Shown here: piece by piece, positions 1-6,071 of the stretch
Position numbering within the stretch: position 1 is the first letter of the stretch
How the letters are laid out: each line of letters opens with the position of its first letter
Source of the DNA: CALZJC01 sp041574955
Lineage (GTDB): Bacteria; Acidobacteriota; Thermoanaerobaculia; Multivoradales; JAHEKO01
Direction of reading: 5' to 3'
NCBI GenBank assembly: GCA_041574955.1
Contig: JBFGNS010000204.1
Span: 1-6,492, forward strand
Length of the DNA: 6,492 nt
Position numbers and translations under genes: made by a program
Notes under the pieces: model-generated
Told to the model about the DNA's origin: nothing
The model's database searches: none
What the model saw: the letters and a program-made list of their open reading frames with translations, nothing else

Positions 1-632
1 AGGCGGGCCTCGGCGGGGTGCTGCGCCGCCACGCGAGCGCGGAAGCCGGTGAGCTGCTGGCGGGTCAGCTCGGCCAGCGGGATCCGCCCGAGATGGGGGG
101 TGACCTGCGTACGGATCAGCCGCTGCTCGCGGAACCAGCTGGTGGCCTGTCGCTTGAGGTGGCGCTCCAGGTACGCCTCGGCGAGCTGGGTCACGGTTTC
201 GATCGGCACCCCCGCGGCGGTGGGCTCCTCGGCTGGCGGGGCCTGGTGCGGGCCGGTCGCCCGAGGGGCGGATGCCGGGAGCTTCGCGCGGGCGCGGGGC
301 GGTGTGAAGGCGGGCGGCCCGCCTTCCGGCTCCGCCGGCTGACCGGTGAGCGCGCGCGCCCGCCTGCGCGCCCCGTCGAGCGTCATCTCGCTGGCCGGCC
401 CCAGCGTCTTGCGGCGCTTGCGGCCGCCCTTGCGGTAGGCGACGACGTAGCTCTTCCTGCCGCTCGAGGTGACGCGCAGAGCGAGCTCCTCGACCTCCTC
501 GTCCCAGACCAGGTACTCGGTCCAGCGCTTGCGGCCGCTCTTGGTCCGGTAGGAGCGGCCCTCGTAGCGCACCTGCTCGACGAACTGCTCGTCGAGGCTC
601 CTGGATACGCGCTCGCTCACCTTCCCACCCAT
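1..632 (-). CDS. Tyrosine-recombinase integrase, N-terminal part (runs off the left edge)
   Basis: The minus strand is open from ATG 632 to the window edge: 210 codons, no stop, catalytic domain outside the window. Residues about 47-96 read like the arm-type DNA-binding domain of DUF4102 integrases, with ELALRVTSSGRKSYVVAYRK, then a basic GGRKRRKTLG turn and TLDGARRRARAL. A Pro/Ala-rich linker follows (about 97-140). From about 144 a helical stretch (VTQLAEAYLERHLK, then TPHLGRIPLAELTRQQL) matches the SAM-like core-binding domain. Family knowledge: such enzymes insert and excise prophages and genomic islands, often at tRNA genes, though none is visible here. The roughly 46 residues before the arm domain are longer than usual for the family. 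GTG 620 is an alternative start in the same frame. The gene diverges from the glycosyltransferase operon. The family call is fairly sure; whether the gene is intact cannot be seen. Confidence 0.85.
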   Translation of the reverse strand, partial: MGGKVSERVSRSLDEQFVEQVRYEGRSYRTKSGRKRWTEYLVWDEEVEELALRVTSSGRKSYVVAYRKGGRKRRKTLGPASEMTLDGARRRARALTGQPAEPEGGPPAFTPPRARAKLPASAPRATGPHQAPPAEEPTAAGVPIETVTQLAEAYLERHLKRQATSWFREQRLIRTQVTPHLGRIPLAELTRQQLTGFRARVAAQHPAEAR

Positions 633-651
633 ACGCCATCCCGCTTCGTGG

Positions 652-671
652 GACCGCTGTTTGACGCGGTC
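652..671. repeat. Inverted repeat in the integrase leader
   Basis: GACCGC (652-657) and GCGGTC (666-671) form a perfect 6-base inverted repeat with an 8-base spacer. It lies between the possible -10 box (672-677) and the integrase start codon (632), where a repressor operator or a 5' leader hairpin would be expected. Short GC-rich repeats arise easily by chance in DNA of this composition. Confidence 0.3.
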
Positions 672-677
672 ATTGTA
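672..677 (-). promoter_or_regulatory. Possible -10 element for the integrase
   Basis: The minus strand reads TACAAT here, close to the bacterial -10 consensus and unusual in such GC-rich surroundings. It lies about 40 bases upstream of the integrase ATG. No good -35 hexamer is found at 16-18 bases spacing, so the promoter would be weak, activator-dependent or wrong. Confidence 0.3.
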
Positions 678-743
678 ACCCGGCCGCGAGGAGTGCGAGG
701 CGGCATGTGCACGTCCGACCGGCCCCGCCGCGTCGAGGCTGCG

Positions 744-815
744 GTGAATCTGCTGGTGGACACCAGCGTGCGGTCGCTCGTCTGGCGCCGCGACGGCGAG
801 CGCGGGGAGCCTCGG
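744..815 (+). pseudogene. Remnant of a PIN-domain (VapC-like) toxin gene, N-terminus only
   Basis: From GTG 744 the frame reads VNLLVDTSVRSLVWRRDG, which closely resembles the N-terminus of PIN-domain ribonucleases of the VapC type (pattern LLVDTSVWSL). It includes the first catalytic aspartate, in VDTS; the usual Trp of VDTSVW is Arg. A GAGG sequence at 735-738, five bases before the GTG, would serve as ribosome binding site. After about 24 residues the likeness stops and the translation becomes Arg/Pro-rich, without the later PIN acidic residues. The frame has no stop and runs on into the glycosyltransferase gene, which I take as chance openness of GC-rich DNA, not a fusion. No antitoxin gene was recognised upstream. 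The match is short, so a chance resemblance is possible. Confidence 0.45.
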
Positions 816-962
816 CGGTCCGGCGCCGGGCGCGCTTGGTGCTACCGTAGACCGGTCCGACGCTCGCCGACCCGCCCGCCGATCGACCGGCCGGGGCGCT
901 CCGCCACAGTGACACCTTCCTCATCCGCCGCCGGCTCCGACCGAGGCCGCGAGGTCGTGGCG
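816..962 (+). other. Leader region of the glycosyltransferase operon
   Basis: No gene is supported here. The frame of the downstream glycosyltransferase stays open through this stretch, but the translated residues are Arg/Pro/Ser-rich and unlike the enzyme family. TACCGT (843-848) overlapping TAGACC (848-853) is the only AT-richer spot and could be a -10 region, but no matching -35 was found. GTG 909 and GTG 957 are other possible starts for the next gene. Confidence 0.3.
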
Positions 963-2030
963 GTGCTGCGGATGCTCGACGCCAACGGCTACCACTACCT
1001 GTCGCCGGTGGCGCTGTCGGCGCCGGTCGAGCACCTGTGGATCGTGCGCCCGGTGCCGGCTCCGGCCGACCGCGAGATCCCCGGCTCGAGCTACCGCCAG
1101 GTGGGTGACGGCGGCGGCCTCGGGCCGCTCGGCCTGTGGCGGCTGTACCGCGAAGTGCTCAGGCTGGCGCGGCGCCCGGACGCCGGCGCGCTGGTCAGCT
1201 TCAACCCGGTGCCGTACGGCTGGCTGGCGCTTGTCGCCGGCCGCCGCGCCGGCCGGCCGGTGCACCTCGGCTTCGTCGGCAGCGACTGGTACCGGCACTG
1301 CCGCTCCTGGTACGGCGGGCTGCTCAACCGGGTCTTCCGGCGGGCGCGGCTGTTCACCGTCACCGGCCAGGGCATGAAGGACGAGATGGTCGCCCACGGC
1401 TATCCGGCCCAGCGCATCCACGTCCTGCCGCACGCGGTGGACGTCGAGCGGCTGGTGCCGACGCCGCCCGCCGAGCGGCGCTACGACCTGCTGTTCGTCG
1501 GCTCGCTGATACGGCGCAAGCGGGTCGACCTGATTCTCGAGGCGCTGGCGCGGCTCGAGCCGCGCCGGCCCGGGGTCTCGCTGTGCGTCGTCGGCGACGG
1601 CCCCGAGCGCGGCGCCCTCGAGCAGCAGGCCGCCCGGCTGGGGCTCTCGGGCAACGTCACCTTCGCCGGCTACCAGTCGCGCGCCGAGCCGTGGTTCTCG
1701 GACGCGCGGGTGGTGGTCATCGCCTCCGACATGGAGGGCTATCCGTTCGTGCTGGTCGAAGGGGCCTGCGCCGGTGCGGTGCCGGTGGCCACCCGCGTCG
1801 GCACCATCGCCGAGCTGCTCGAGGACGGCCGCAACGGCCTGCTGATCGAGCCCGGGGACGCCGCCGGCCTGGCCGCCGCGCTCGACCGGGTGCTCGGCGA
1901 CGAGGCGCTCTACGCCCGGCTGCGGGCGGGCGCGCTCGAGTTCCGCGAGCGGTTCCGCTACGAGCGGGTGGCCGAGCTGTGGAGCGGCTGGCTGGGAGAG
2001 CTCCTGGCCGAGGCCCCGGAGGACCGATGA
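963..2030 (+). CDS. GT4-family glycosyltransferase
   Basis: This is a GT-B fold retaining glycosyltransferase of 355 residues, close to the family's usual length. It probably transfers a sugar from a nucleotide-sugar donor to a glycan or lipid-linked acceptor at the inner face of the membrane. The N-terminal Rossmann domain begins LRMLDANGYHYLSP and includes GSDWYRH near residues 106-112. The C-terminal donor domain starts at YDLLFVGSLIRRKR (about 174-187), whose basic residues bind the phosphates in this family, and continues with CVVGDGPERG (about 208-217). The GT4 E-x7-E motif is intact as EGYPFVLVE (258-266). I chose GTG 963 because GAGG at 951-954 is well spaced and the first strand starts there. 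GTG 909, GTG 957 and ATG 972 are alternatives. The stop overlaps the next start (ATGA). Donor and acceptor are unknown. Confidence 0.88.
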   Translation: MLRMLDANGYHYLSPVALSAPVEHLWIVRPVPAPADREIPGSSYRQVGDGGGLGPLGLWRLYREVLRLARRPDAGALVSFNPVPYGWLALVAGRRAGRPVHLGFVGSDWYRHCRSWYGGLLNRVFRRARLFTVTGQGMKDEMVAHGYPAQRIHVLPHAVDVERLVPTPPAERRYDLLFVGSLIRRKRVDLILEALARLEPRRPGVSLCVVGDGPERGALEQQAARLGLSGNVTFAGYQSRAEPWFSDARVVVIASDMEGYPFVLVEGACAGAVPVATRVGTIAELLEDGRNGLLIEPGDAAGLAAALDRVLGDEALYARLRAGALEFRERFRYERVAELWSGWLGELLAEAPEDR

Positions 2031-2803
2031 GCGACGACGGCTCCACCCGGGCACCCGAGAAGCGAGTCGGGGATCCAGCCGGGGAGCGACCCGCCGAGCG
2101 CGCCGCCGAGCGCTATCGGGGCGAGCGCGGCGCCGAGTACCACCGGCGCGTCCACGGCCAGCAGCTCGCCTCCGACGCCGTCTACCGCGCCAAGGCGGAG
2201 CTGGCGCGCCACCGCTACTTCCGCCACCTGTCGCCGGCGGCGCGGGTGTTCGAGTACGGCGTCGGCACCGGCCACAACCTGGCGGCGCTCGATGCCGCCG
2301 AGCGCTCGGGCTGGGACCTGAGCGAGACGGCGCGCGCCGCCAGCCGGGCGCGCGGCATCCACGTCTTCGAACTGCTCGACGAGGTGCCCGACGGCCGCTA
2401 CGACGTTGTGGTCTGCCGCCACACGCTCGAGCACGTCCCCGAGCCGGCGGCCACCCTGACGCTGCTGGCCGGCAAGCTCGCCCCCGGCGGGCGGCTGCTG
2501 GTGGTGCTGCCGGTCGAGCGCGGCCGGCTCCACCAGCGCCGGCTGCCCGACGACGACGTCCACCAGCACCTCTACGCCTGGCGGCTCGGCCACCTCACCA
2601 ACCTGCTGGCGGTCTGCGGCCTGGAGGTCACCGCCGTCGACTACCAGTGGTACTCGATGCAGCGGCTGCTGGCCTGGATGCCCCGGCGGCTCGGCATCCG
2701 CGCCTACCACCTGGCGGTGACGGCGGCCGGCTTCTTCCGCCGCCAGAGCGAGATGGTGGTGTGGGCCGAGCGCGATCCGCACGGCGGGGGCGCCGCGCGG
2801 TGA
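2027..2803 (+). CDS. Class I SAM-dependent methyltransferase (first of two)
   Basis: The 258-residue protein has a class I Rossmann methyltransferase core. The SAM-binding glycine motif is FEYGVGTGHNLA (75-86). An acidic residue in SGWDLSE (94-100) sits where the family contacts the SAM ribose. Motif YDVVVCRHTLEHVPEP (125-140) is typical of the Methyltransf_11/23 type, followed by the LAPGGRLLVVLPV strand (151-163). The first 35 residues are charged and repetitive (ERPAERAAERYRGER) and probably disordered. The C-terminal part (about 180-250) is rich in Trp, Tyr and Arg and may carry the acceptor site. ATG 2027 overlaps the preceding stop by 4 bases, implying translational coupling. The context suggests methylation of a sugar, lipid carrier or related small molecule of the pathway. 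The substrate and the methylated atom cannot be read from sequence. Confidence 0.85.
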   Translation: MSDDGSTRAPEKRVGDPAGERPAERAAERYRGERGAEYHRRVHGQQLASDAVYRAKAELARHRYFRHLSPAARVFEYGVGTGHNLAALDAAERSGWDLSETARAASRARGIHVFELLDEVPDGRYDVVVCRHTLEHVPEPAATLTLLAGKLAPGGRLLVVLPVERGRLHQRRLPDDDVHQHLYAWRLGHLTNLLAVCGLEVTAVDYQWYSMQRLLAWMPRRLGIRAYHLAVTAAGFFRRQSEMVVWAERDPHGGGAAR

Positions 2804-3957
2804 GCGCACCCGATCCGTTCGGGGCCGATCGGCGCCAGGACCGGCCGGCGGGGACCGGCGACAGCGGTCCGGCCGCGGCGGGCCCGCCGGCCGGCGGCGC
2901 CGGCTCGCGCCGCGCCGCGCGCTGGCTGCGCTGGGCGCTGCTGGCGGCCACGGTCGGCCTCATCGTGCGCTACTTCGTTCGCAACCGCGAGCAGCTGCGG
3001 CTGCTCGGCGAGATCGAGCCGGCCGACGTGGTGCTGCTGGTGGTGCTGTCGGCGCTCTACCTGGCCGCCCAGGCCGAGCGCTACCGGCTGGTGCTGGCCC
3101 AGTGCGGCGGCCGGGCGCTCGGCGTGCGCGACTGGTTCGAGCTGTTCATCCTCGGTCGGTTCTTGAACACCGTGCTGCCCCAGGCTGGCAACCTCTACCG
3201 CGGCAGCCGGCTCAAGCGCGACCACGGCATCAGCTACACCCGCTATCTGAGCGGCTTCTTCTCGCTCGCCTGGCTCGACACCTGTCTCAACCTGCTGCTC
3301 GCCGCGCTGGTGCTGGCGCTGTTCGCGCCCCGCCTGAGGCTCGCCGGTCTGCCGGCGCCCGCCGCGGTAGCCGCCCTGGCGCTGGCCGCAGTCCTCGGTC
3401 CGGTGGCGCTCGACCGGCTGGCCGGCCTGGCGCCGGCTCCAGGTCGCACGCTTACCTGGCTGCGCGCCAAGGTGCGCGAGATGCTGCGCGTCACCCTCGA
3501 CAGCCTGCGCGAGCCGGGCTACCTGGCGCAGGTGACCCTGCTCGGCCTGGTGACCTTCGCTCTCGCCTGGCTCGTCCTCGAGCGCTCGTTCGCCAGCCTG
3601 GGGGTCGAGCTGGGCGCGGCCGAGGTGGTCGTCTTCCTGGTGCTGCTCAAGCTCGCCAGCCACGTCAACCTGACGCCCGGCAACCTCGGCGTGCTCGAGC
3701 TGGGCTTCGGCCTCGTCGGCCAGCAGATGGCGCTCGGGCTGGGCGCCGGCGTGCTGGCGGTGGCCGTCGTGCGGGTGGTGGGCGGTGTGGCGCTGGCCGC
3801 GCTGGCGGTACCGATGGGCGGGCTGAGGCTGGCGCGGCAGCTGCGGCGCGCCGGCGGGCCGGGCGGAGACGGGCTGCCCGAGCCGGACCTCCCCGGCGAG
3901 CGGCTGCCGGGCGAGCCGCCGCCGCTGCCGCCGGACCCACCCGAGGACAGGCTGTGA
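2800..3957 (+). CDS. Polytopic membrane protein, LPG-synthase-TM / AglD / YbhN family (possible flippase)
   Basis: This 385-residue integral membrane protein has about seven or eight hydrophobic segments (roughly 41-57, 73-91, 148-176, 182-203, 240-259, 273-287, 302-323, 324-340). Two blocks mark the family: GRFLNTVLPQAGNLYRGSRL (119-138), matching the P-x-x-x-G-x-x-x-R region, and NLTPGNLGVLELGFG (290-304), matching the second PGxxGxxE block. The soluble aminoacyltransferase domain of MprF is absent, so it is not a lysyl-PG synthase. Related proteins include the MprF flippase domain and archaeal AglD. Here it may move or bind a lipid-linked intermediate, which is inference. The N-terminus (1-38) is Gly/Pro-rich and the C-terminus (about 355-385) is Pro/Glu-rich; both are probably disordered. 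GTG 2800 overlaps the upstream stop by 4 bases, and the stop overlaps the next GTG. Confidence 0.83.
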   Translation: MSAPDPFGADRRQDRPAGTGDSGPAAAGPPAGGAGSRRAARWLRWALLAATVGLIVRYFVRNREQLRLLGEIEPADVVLLVVLSALYLAAQAERYRLVLAQCGGRALGVRDWFELFILGRFLNTVLPQAGNLYRGSRLKRDHGISYTRYLSGFFSLAWLDTCLNLLLAALVLALFAPRLRLAGLPAPAAVAALALAAVLGPVALDRLAGLAPAPGRTLTWLRAKVREMLRVTLDSLREPGYLAQVTLLGLVTFALAWLVLERSFASLGVELGAAEVVVFLVLLKLASHVNLTPGNLGVLELGFGLVGQQMALGLGAGVLAVAVVRVVGGVALAALAVPMGGLRLARQLRRAGGPGGDGLPEPDLPGERLPGEPPPLPPDPPEDRL

Positions 3958-4685
3958 AGCACCCCGAGCTGTGGCGGCCGAGCAAGTTCGTGCCCCACCG
4001 CGGCGGCTGGCGCGCCTCGCGCGACCCGGTCGAGGTGGGCCTTGGCACCCGCCTCACCGGCGACCGCGTGGCGCGCGTCTACCACCGGGTGATCGAGGCC
4101 CACGCCCGCGGCCGGCTGCTCGACCTGGGCTGCGGCAAGGTGCCGCTCTACGGCATGTACCGCGACCGGGTCGACGAGGTGGTCTGCGTCGACTGGCCCG
4201 AGACGCCGCACCCGAGCCCCCACCTCGACCACCAGCTCGACCTGAACCGGGAGCTGCCGCTGCCCGATTCCGCCCACGACACGATCCTCCTGACCGACGT
4301 CCTCGAGCACATCGCCCGCCCCGACGTCCTGTGGCGCGAGATGGCCCGGCTGCTCGCCCCTGCCGGGCGGCTGATCGTCACCGTGCCGTTCCTCTACTGG
4401 ATCCACGAGGCGCCCCACGACCACTTCCGCTACACCGAGCACCGCTTGCGCCTCTACTGCGACGACCACGGCCTCGAGCTCCTCGAGCTCGAGCCGTACG
4501 GCGGCTCGCCCGAGGTGCTGGCGGATCTTCTGGCCAAGCACCTCGGCTTCTCCCGCGTCCTCTCGGCCGTCCACTCCGCCTGCGCCCGAGCCCTCCTCGC
4601 CCTCCCCCCGGTCCGCGCCCTGTCGCGCAAGACGGCGCGCAAGCTGCCGCTGGGCTACTGGCTGGTGGCGGGAAAGGCGGGGTAG
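3954..4685 (+). CDS. Class I SAM-dependent methyltransferase (second of two)
   Basis: This is a 243-residue methyltransferase distinct from the one at 2027. The SAM motif is LLDLGCGKVPLYG (55-67), the acidic strand end is VCVDWPE (77-83), and the next core motif is ILLTDVLEHIARPDVLWREM (111-130). LAPAGRLIVTVPF (134-146) is the strand-4/5 region. It is followed by HEAPHDHFRYTEH (151-163), a His/Asp/Arg/Tyr-rich block that recurs in methyltransferases of surface-polysaccharide clusters and probably shapes the acceptor pocket. The C-terminus has a mildly hydrophobic, basic stretch (about 205-240) that could touch the membrane. GTG 3954 lies in the GTGA overlap with the preceding gene; no better start is seen. 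It is the last gene of the block: the next gene converges from the other strand. The substrate is unknown. Confidence 0.86.
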   Translation: MKHPELWRPSKFVPHRGGWRASRDPVEVGLGTRLTGDRVARVYHRVIEAHARGRLLDLGCGKVPLYGMYRDRVDEVVCVDWPETPHPSPHLDHQLDLNRELPLPDSAHDTILLTDVLEHIARPDVLWREMARLLAPAGRLIVTVPFLYWIHEAPHDHFRYTEHRLRLYCDDHGLELLELEPYGGSPEVLADLLAKHLGFSRVLSAVHSACARALLALPPVRALSRKTARKLPLGYWLVAGKAG

Positions 4686-4686
4686 A

Positions 4687-4713
4687 GGCGGAAACCGCCG
4701 GGCGGGCCCCGCC
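4687..4713. terminator. Tandem GC hairpins between convergent genes
   Basis: GGCGG-AAA-CCGCC (4687-4699) is a perfect 5-base stem starting one base after the operon's stop codon. It is followed by GGCG-GGCCC-CGCC (4701-4713 region). Neither has a T tract on either strand, so this is not a classical intrinsic terminator. It may still aid termination or protect the mRNA end. The remaining gap to 4758 contains only more GC-rich palindromes, such as GCGGCGCCGC at 4741-4750. Confidence 0.3.
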
Positions 4714-4758
4714 GCGCGAGGTCCCCGCTACCGCGACGCGGCGGCGCCGCGCGGAGCG

Positions 4759-5730
4759 CTAGGCCCACCCGGTTTCCGCGGAAGGGGCCGCGGCGACCGT
4801 CTGGTCTCCGCCTCGGGTCAGCTTGGATGCAGCGGTACCGAGCCCGGCGGCGCCTACCGCGACCCCGGCCGCGCCTTCGGCTCCGGCCAGAGCGCCGGCT
4901 CCGACACCGCCGAGCGCGAGGGCCTCGATCAGCTGTAGCCCGGCAGAGAGCCGCTGCAGGCCCAGCTTGACCCGGGCATCGCTGTCGTCGCCCATCTGAT
5001 CCGTGATCAGGGTGAACAACGACCGAAGCGATTTGGCCACCGCGAAGATCCAGATGCCGACGTTGCCGGTGACGGCGGCGGCGGAAAGGGCGACGACAGC
5101 CTCCACGGCGCGAATCGAATCCAGGATGGCCTTCTGCTTGGCGCTGGCCTCGCCGCCCCATTTGATGGTGAGAAAACCGCGGACGACCTTGATGACCCCG
5201 GTTACGATTGCGAGGATTCCCGGAACCACCCCCGCGCCGACGGTGCCGGCGCACAGCGCGATGCCGGCGGCGATCGCCAGCACGCCCTCCGCGATCAGGA
5301 GATACCCCTTCGCCCCCTCGAGGAAACCGGCCTGCTGGAGAACGTCGGAGTCGCTCGCGAACTGGGTGACGGCCACCATCCCGTCGTGAGCGGCCACGCC
5401 GTGCATCTGCCGGGCCTGGACGGTTCCCCGCCAGGCGTCGAACTCCGGCTCGGACAGGAGCCGGTAGCCGATTCCCTCGAACGCGCCCTGCATGGGCTCG
5501 AAAGCGCCGGAGCGATCGTCCGGGCTCGGCCGCGACAGCCAGGGCTCGGCCGCCTTGACTGCCCGCCGTTGGACTACCTCGAAAGAGACGTCCGGGGGAG
5601 CCGGCGCCGGTTGGCTGACAGCGCCTGCCCGGGGCCCCGCGACCGGAACCGCGGGCGGCGGCTCTGCCCCGGCCGGCGCTCTGAGACCCATGAAGGGGTG
5701 TCCCAGGTCAGCCGTCGGCTCGGCGGGCAC
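4759..5730 (-). CDS. Unrecognised protein with Pro/Ala-rich N-terminus and Gly/Ala-rich hydrophobic segments
   Basis: I do not recognise this family. From GTG 5730 it is 323 residues. Residues 1-50 are Pro/Ala-rich and probably disordered. Residues 51-135 look globular and mixed (AEPWLSRPSPDD, SEPEFDAWRGTV). Hydrophobic, Gly/Ala-rich segments follow at about 142-159, 162-187 and 209-231; an amphipathic, charged stretch (DDSDARVKLGLQRL) precedes a fourth at about 263-295. There is no N-terminal signal peptide or lipobox. Buried hydrophobic hairpins in a protein without a signal recall pore-forming or membrane-inserting effectors, but no catalytic or toxin motif is visible. Codon third positions are less uniformly G/C than in the operon. 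The frame is open up to TTG 5979, which would give 406 residues. GGAGG at 5736-5740 and a hairpin across 5979 favour GTG 5730; ATG 5691 is another option. Confidence 0.7.
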   Translation of the reverse strand: MPAEPTADLGHPFMGLRAPAGAEPPPAVPVAGPRAGAVSQPAPAPPDVSFEVVQRRAVKAAEPWLSRPSPDDRSGAFEPMQGAFEGIGYRLLSEPEFDAWRGTVQARQMHGVAAHDGMVAVTQFASDSDVLQQAGFLEGAKGYLLIAEGVLAIAAGIALCAGTVGAGVVPGILAIVTGVIKVVRGFLTIKWGGEASAKQKAILDSIRAVEAVVALSAAAVTGNVGIWIFAVAKSLRSLFTLITDQMGDDSDARVKLGLQRLSAGLQLIEALALGGVGAGALAGAEGAAGVAVGAAGLGTAASKLTRGGDQTVAAAPSAETGWA

Positions 5731-5735
5731 GGAAG

Positions 5736-5740
5736 CCTCC
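5736..5740 (-). promoter_or_regulatory. Shine-Dalgarno site deciding the start at 5730
   Basis: The minus strand reads GGAGG five bases before GTG 5730. It is the best ribosome binding site upstream of any in-frame start of this gene, and the reason the shorter protein is preferred over the frame that opens at 5979. Confidence 0.5.
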
Positions 5741-5975
5741 GCGAACCCACGGACGGCCGGGGCAGCGACCTGCCTGGCGGCCGGGTCCAGTCGCTGCTCG
5801 GCGGGTCGCGGATGACGGGTCAGAGAACCTCCGGAGCGTGAAGAGCGGGAGACTGCACCAGACCGCGCAGCCGTGCCGCGCTCGGGCGTCCCCTCCCGTC
5901 GGTTTCGTCTGTCCTGGCATGCTACGCCTCGGCCCTTTCGCGGCGAATCGGGCGACCACCCTAGTTGGCCCGGCT

Positions 5976-5991
5976 CCAAACGGTAGTTTGG
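5976..5991. repeat. Perfect hairpin CCAAAC-GGTA-GTTTGG
   Basis: Six-base perfect arms flank a 4-base loop. The arms contain A/T runs, so the symmetry is less likely to be a by-product of GC richness than the other palindromes in the window. It lies about 250 bases upstream of the preferred start of the orphan gene and covers the alternative TTG start at 5979. It could be an operator or a processed leader structure. Confidence 0.4.
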
Positions 5992-6029
5992 GCTTCACAA
6001 CTCCCGAGGGCGAGGTGCGAGCTGGAGCG

Positions 6030-6066
6030 CCGGCCGGTGGCCGGAGGCCGGCGAGCGGCCGCCGGC
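6030..6066. repeat. Cluster of GC-rich palindromes
   Basis: CCGGCC-GGT-GGCCGG (6030-6044) is a perfect 6-base stem. It is followed by GCCGGC (6047-6052) and GCCGGC (6061-6066), which can pair across an 8-base loop. The cluster lies just past the stop of the minus-strand frame ending at 6072, where a terminator-like or REP-like structure would be placed. No T tract follows. Confidence 0.3.
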
Positions 6067-6071
6067 TGCCC

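Larger units (their letters stand above)
5731..6071. other. Region upstream of the orphan minus-strand gene, no convincing gene
   Basis: The frame of the orphan gene remains open back to 5979, and about 30 codons next to 5730 (containing RHPRPAEQRLDPAARQ) have codon use compatible with coding. An N-terminal extension is therefore possible. Minus-strand ATG 5920 starts a different, Arg/Cys-rich frame that looks random. No promoter with both hexamers was found on either strand. The structured parts are the inverted repeats listed separately at 5976-5991 and 6030-6066. Confidence 0.35.

Noticed and set aside
661..666. TTGACG as a -35 box for a plus-strand promoter
   Set aside because: No -10-like hexamer occurs 16-18 bases downstream, and it overlaps the integrase leader on the other strand.
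18..962. Long plus-strand frame upstream of, and joined to, the glycosyltransferase
   Set aside because: Its translation up to about 632 is an Arg/Gly/Leu-rich shadow of the minus-strand integrase and has no family features. Only the PIN-like stretch at 744-815 and the enzyme from about 963 on are supported.
921..2809. Long minus-strand frames opposite the glycosyltransferase and first methyltransferase
   Set aside because: They are His/Arg/Gln/Gly-rich antisense shadows of strongly supported genes, with no recognisable domains.
2704..4574. Long minus-strand frames opposite the membrane protein and second methyltransferase
   Set aside because: They are compositional shadows; the plus-strand proteins carry clear family motifs and coupled starts.
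4996..5010. Perfect inverted repeat CTGATC-CGT-GATCAG
   Set aside because: It lies inside the orphan coding region and is explained by its codons (LITDQ). There is no sign of a regulatory role.
5003..5841. Plus-strand frames opposite the orphan gene
   Set aside because: Their translations are Arg/Ser/Thr/Pro-rich without domain features, and the minus strand shows consistent hydrophobic periodicity. Since the minus gene is itself unrecognised, this rejection is less certain than the others.
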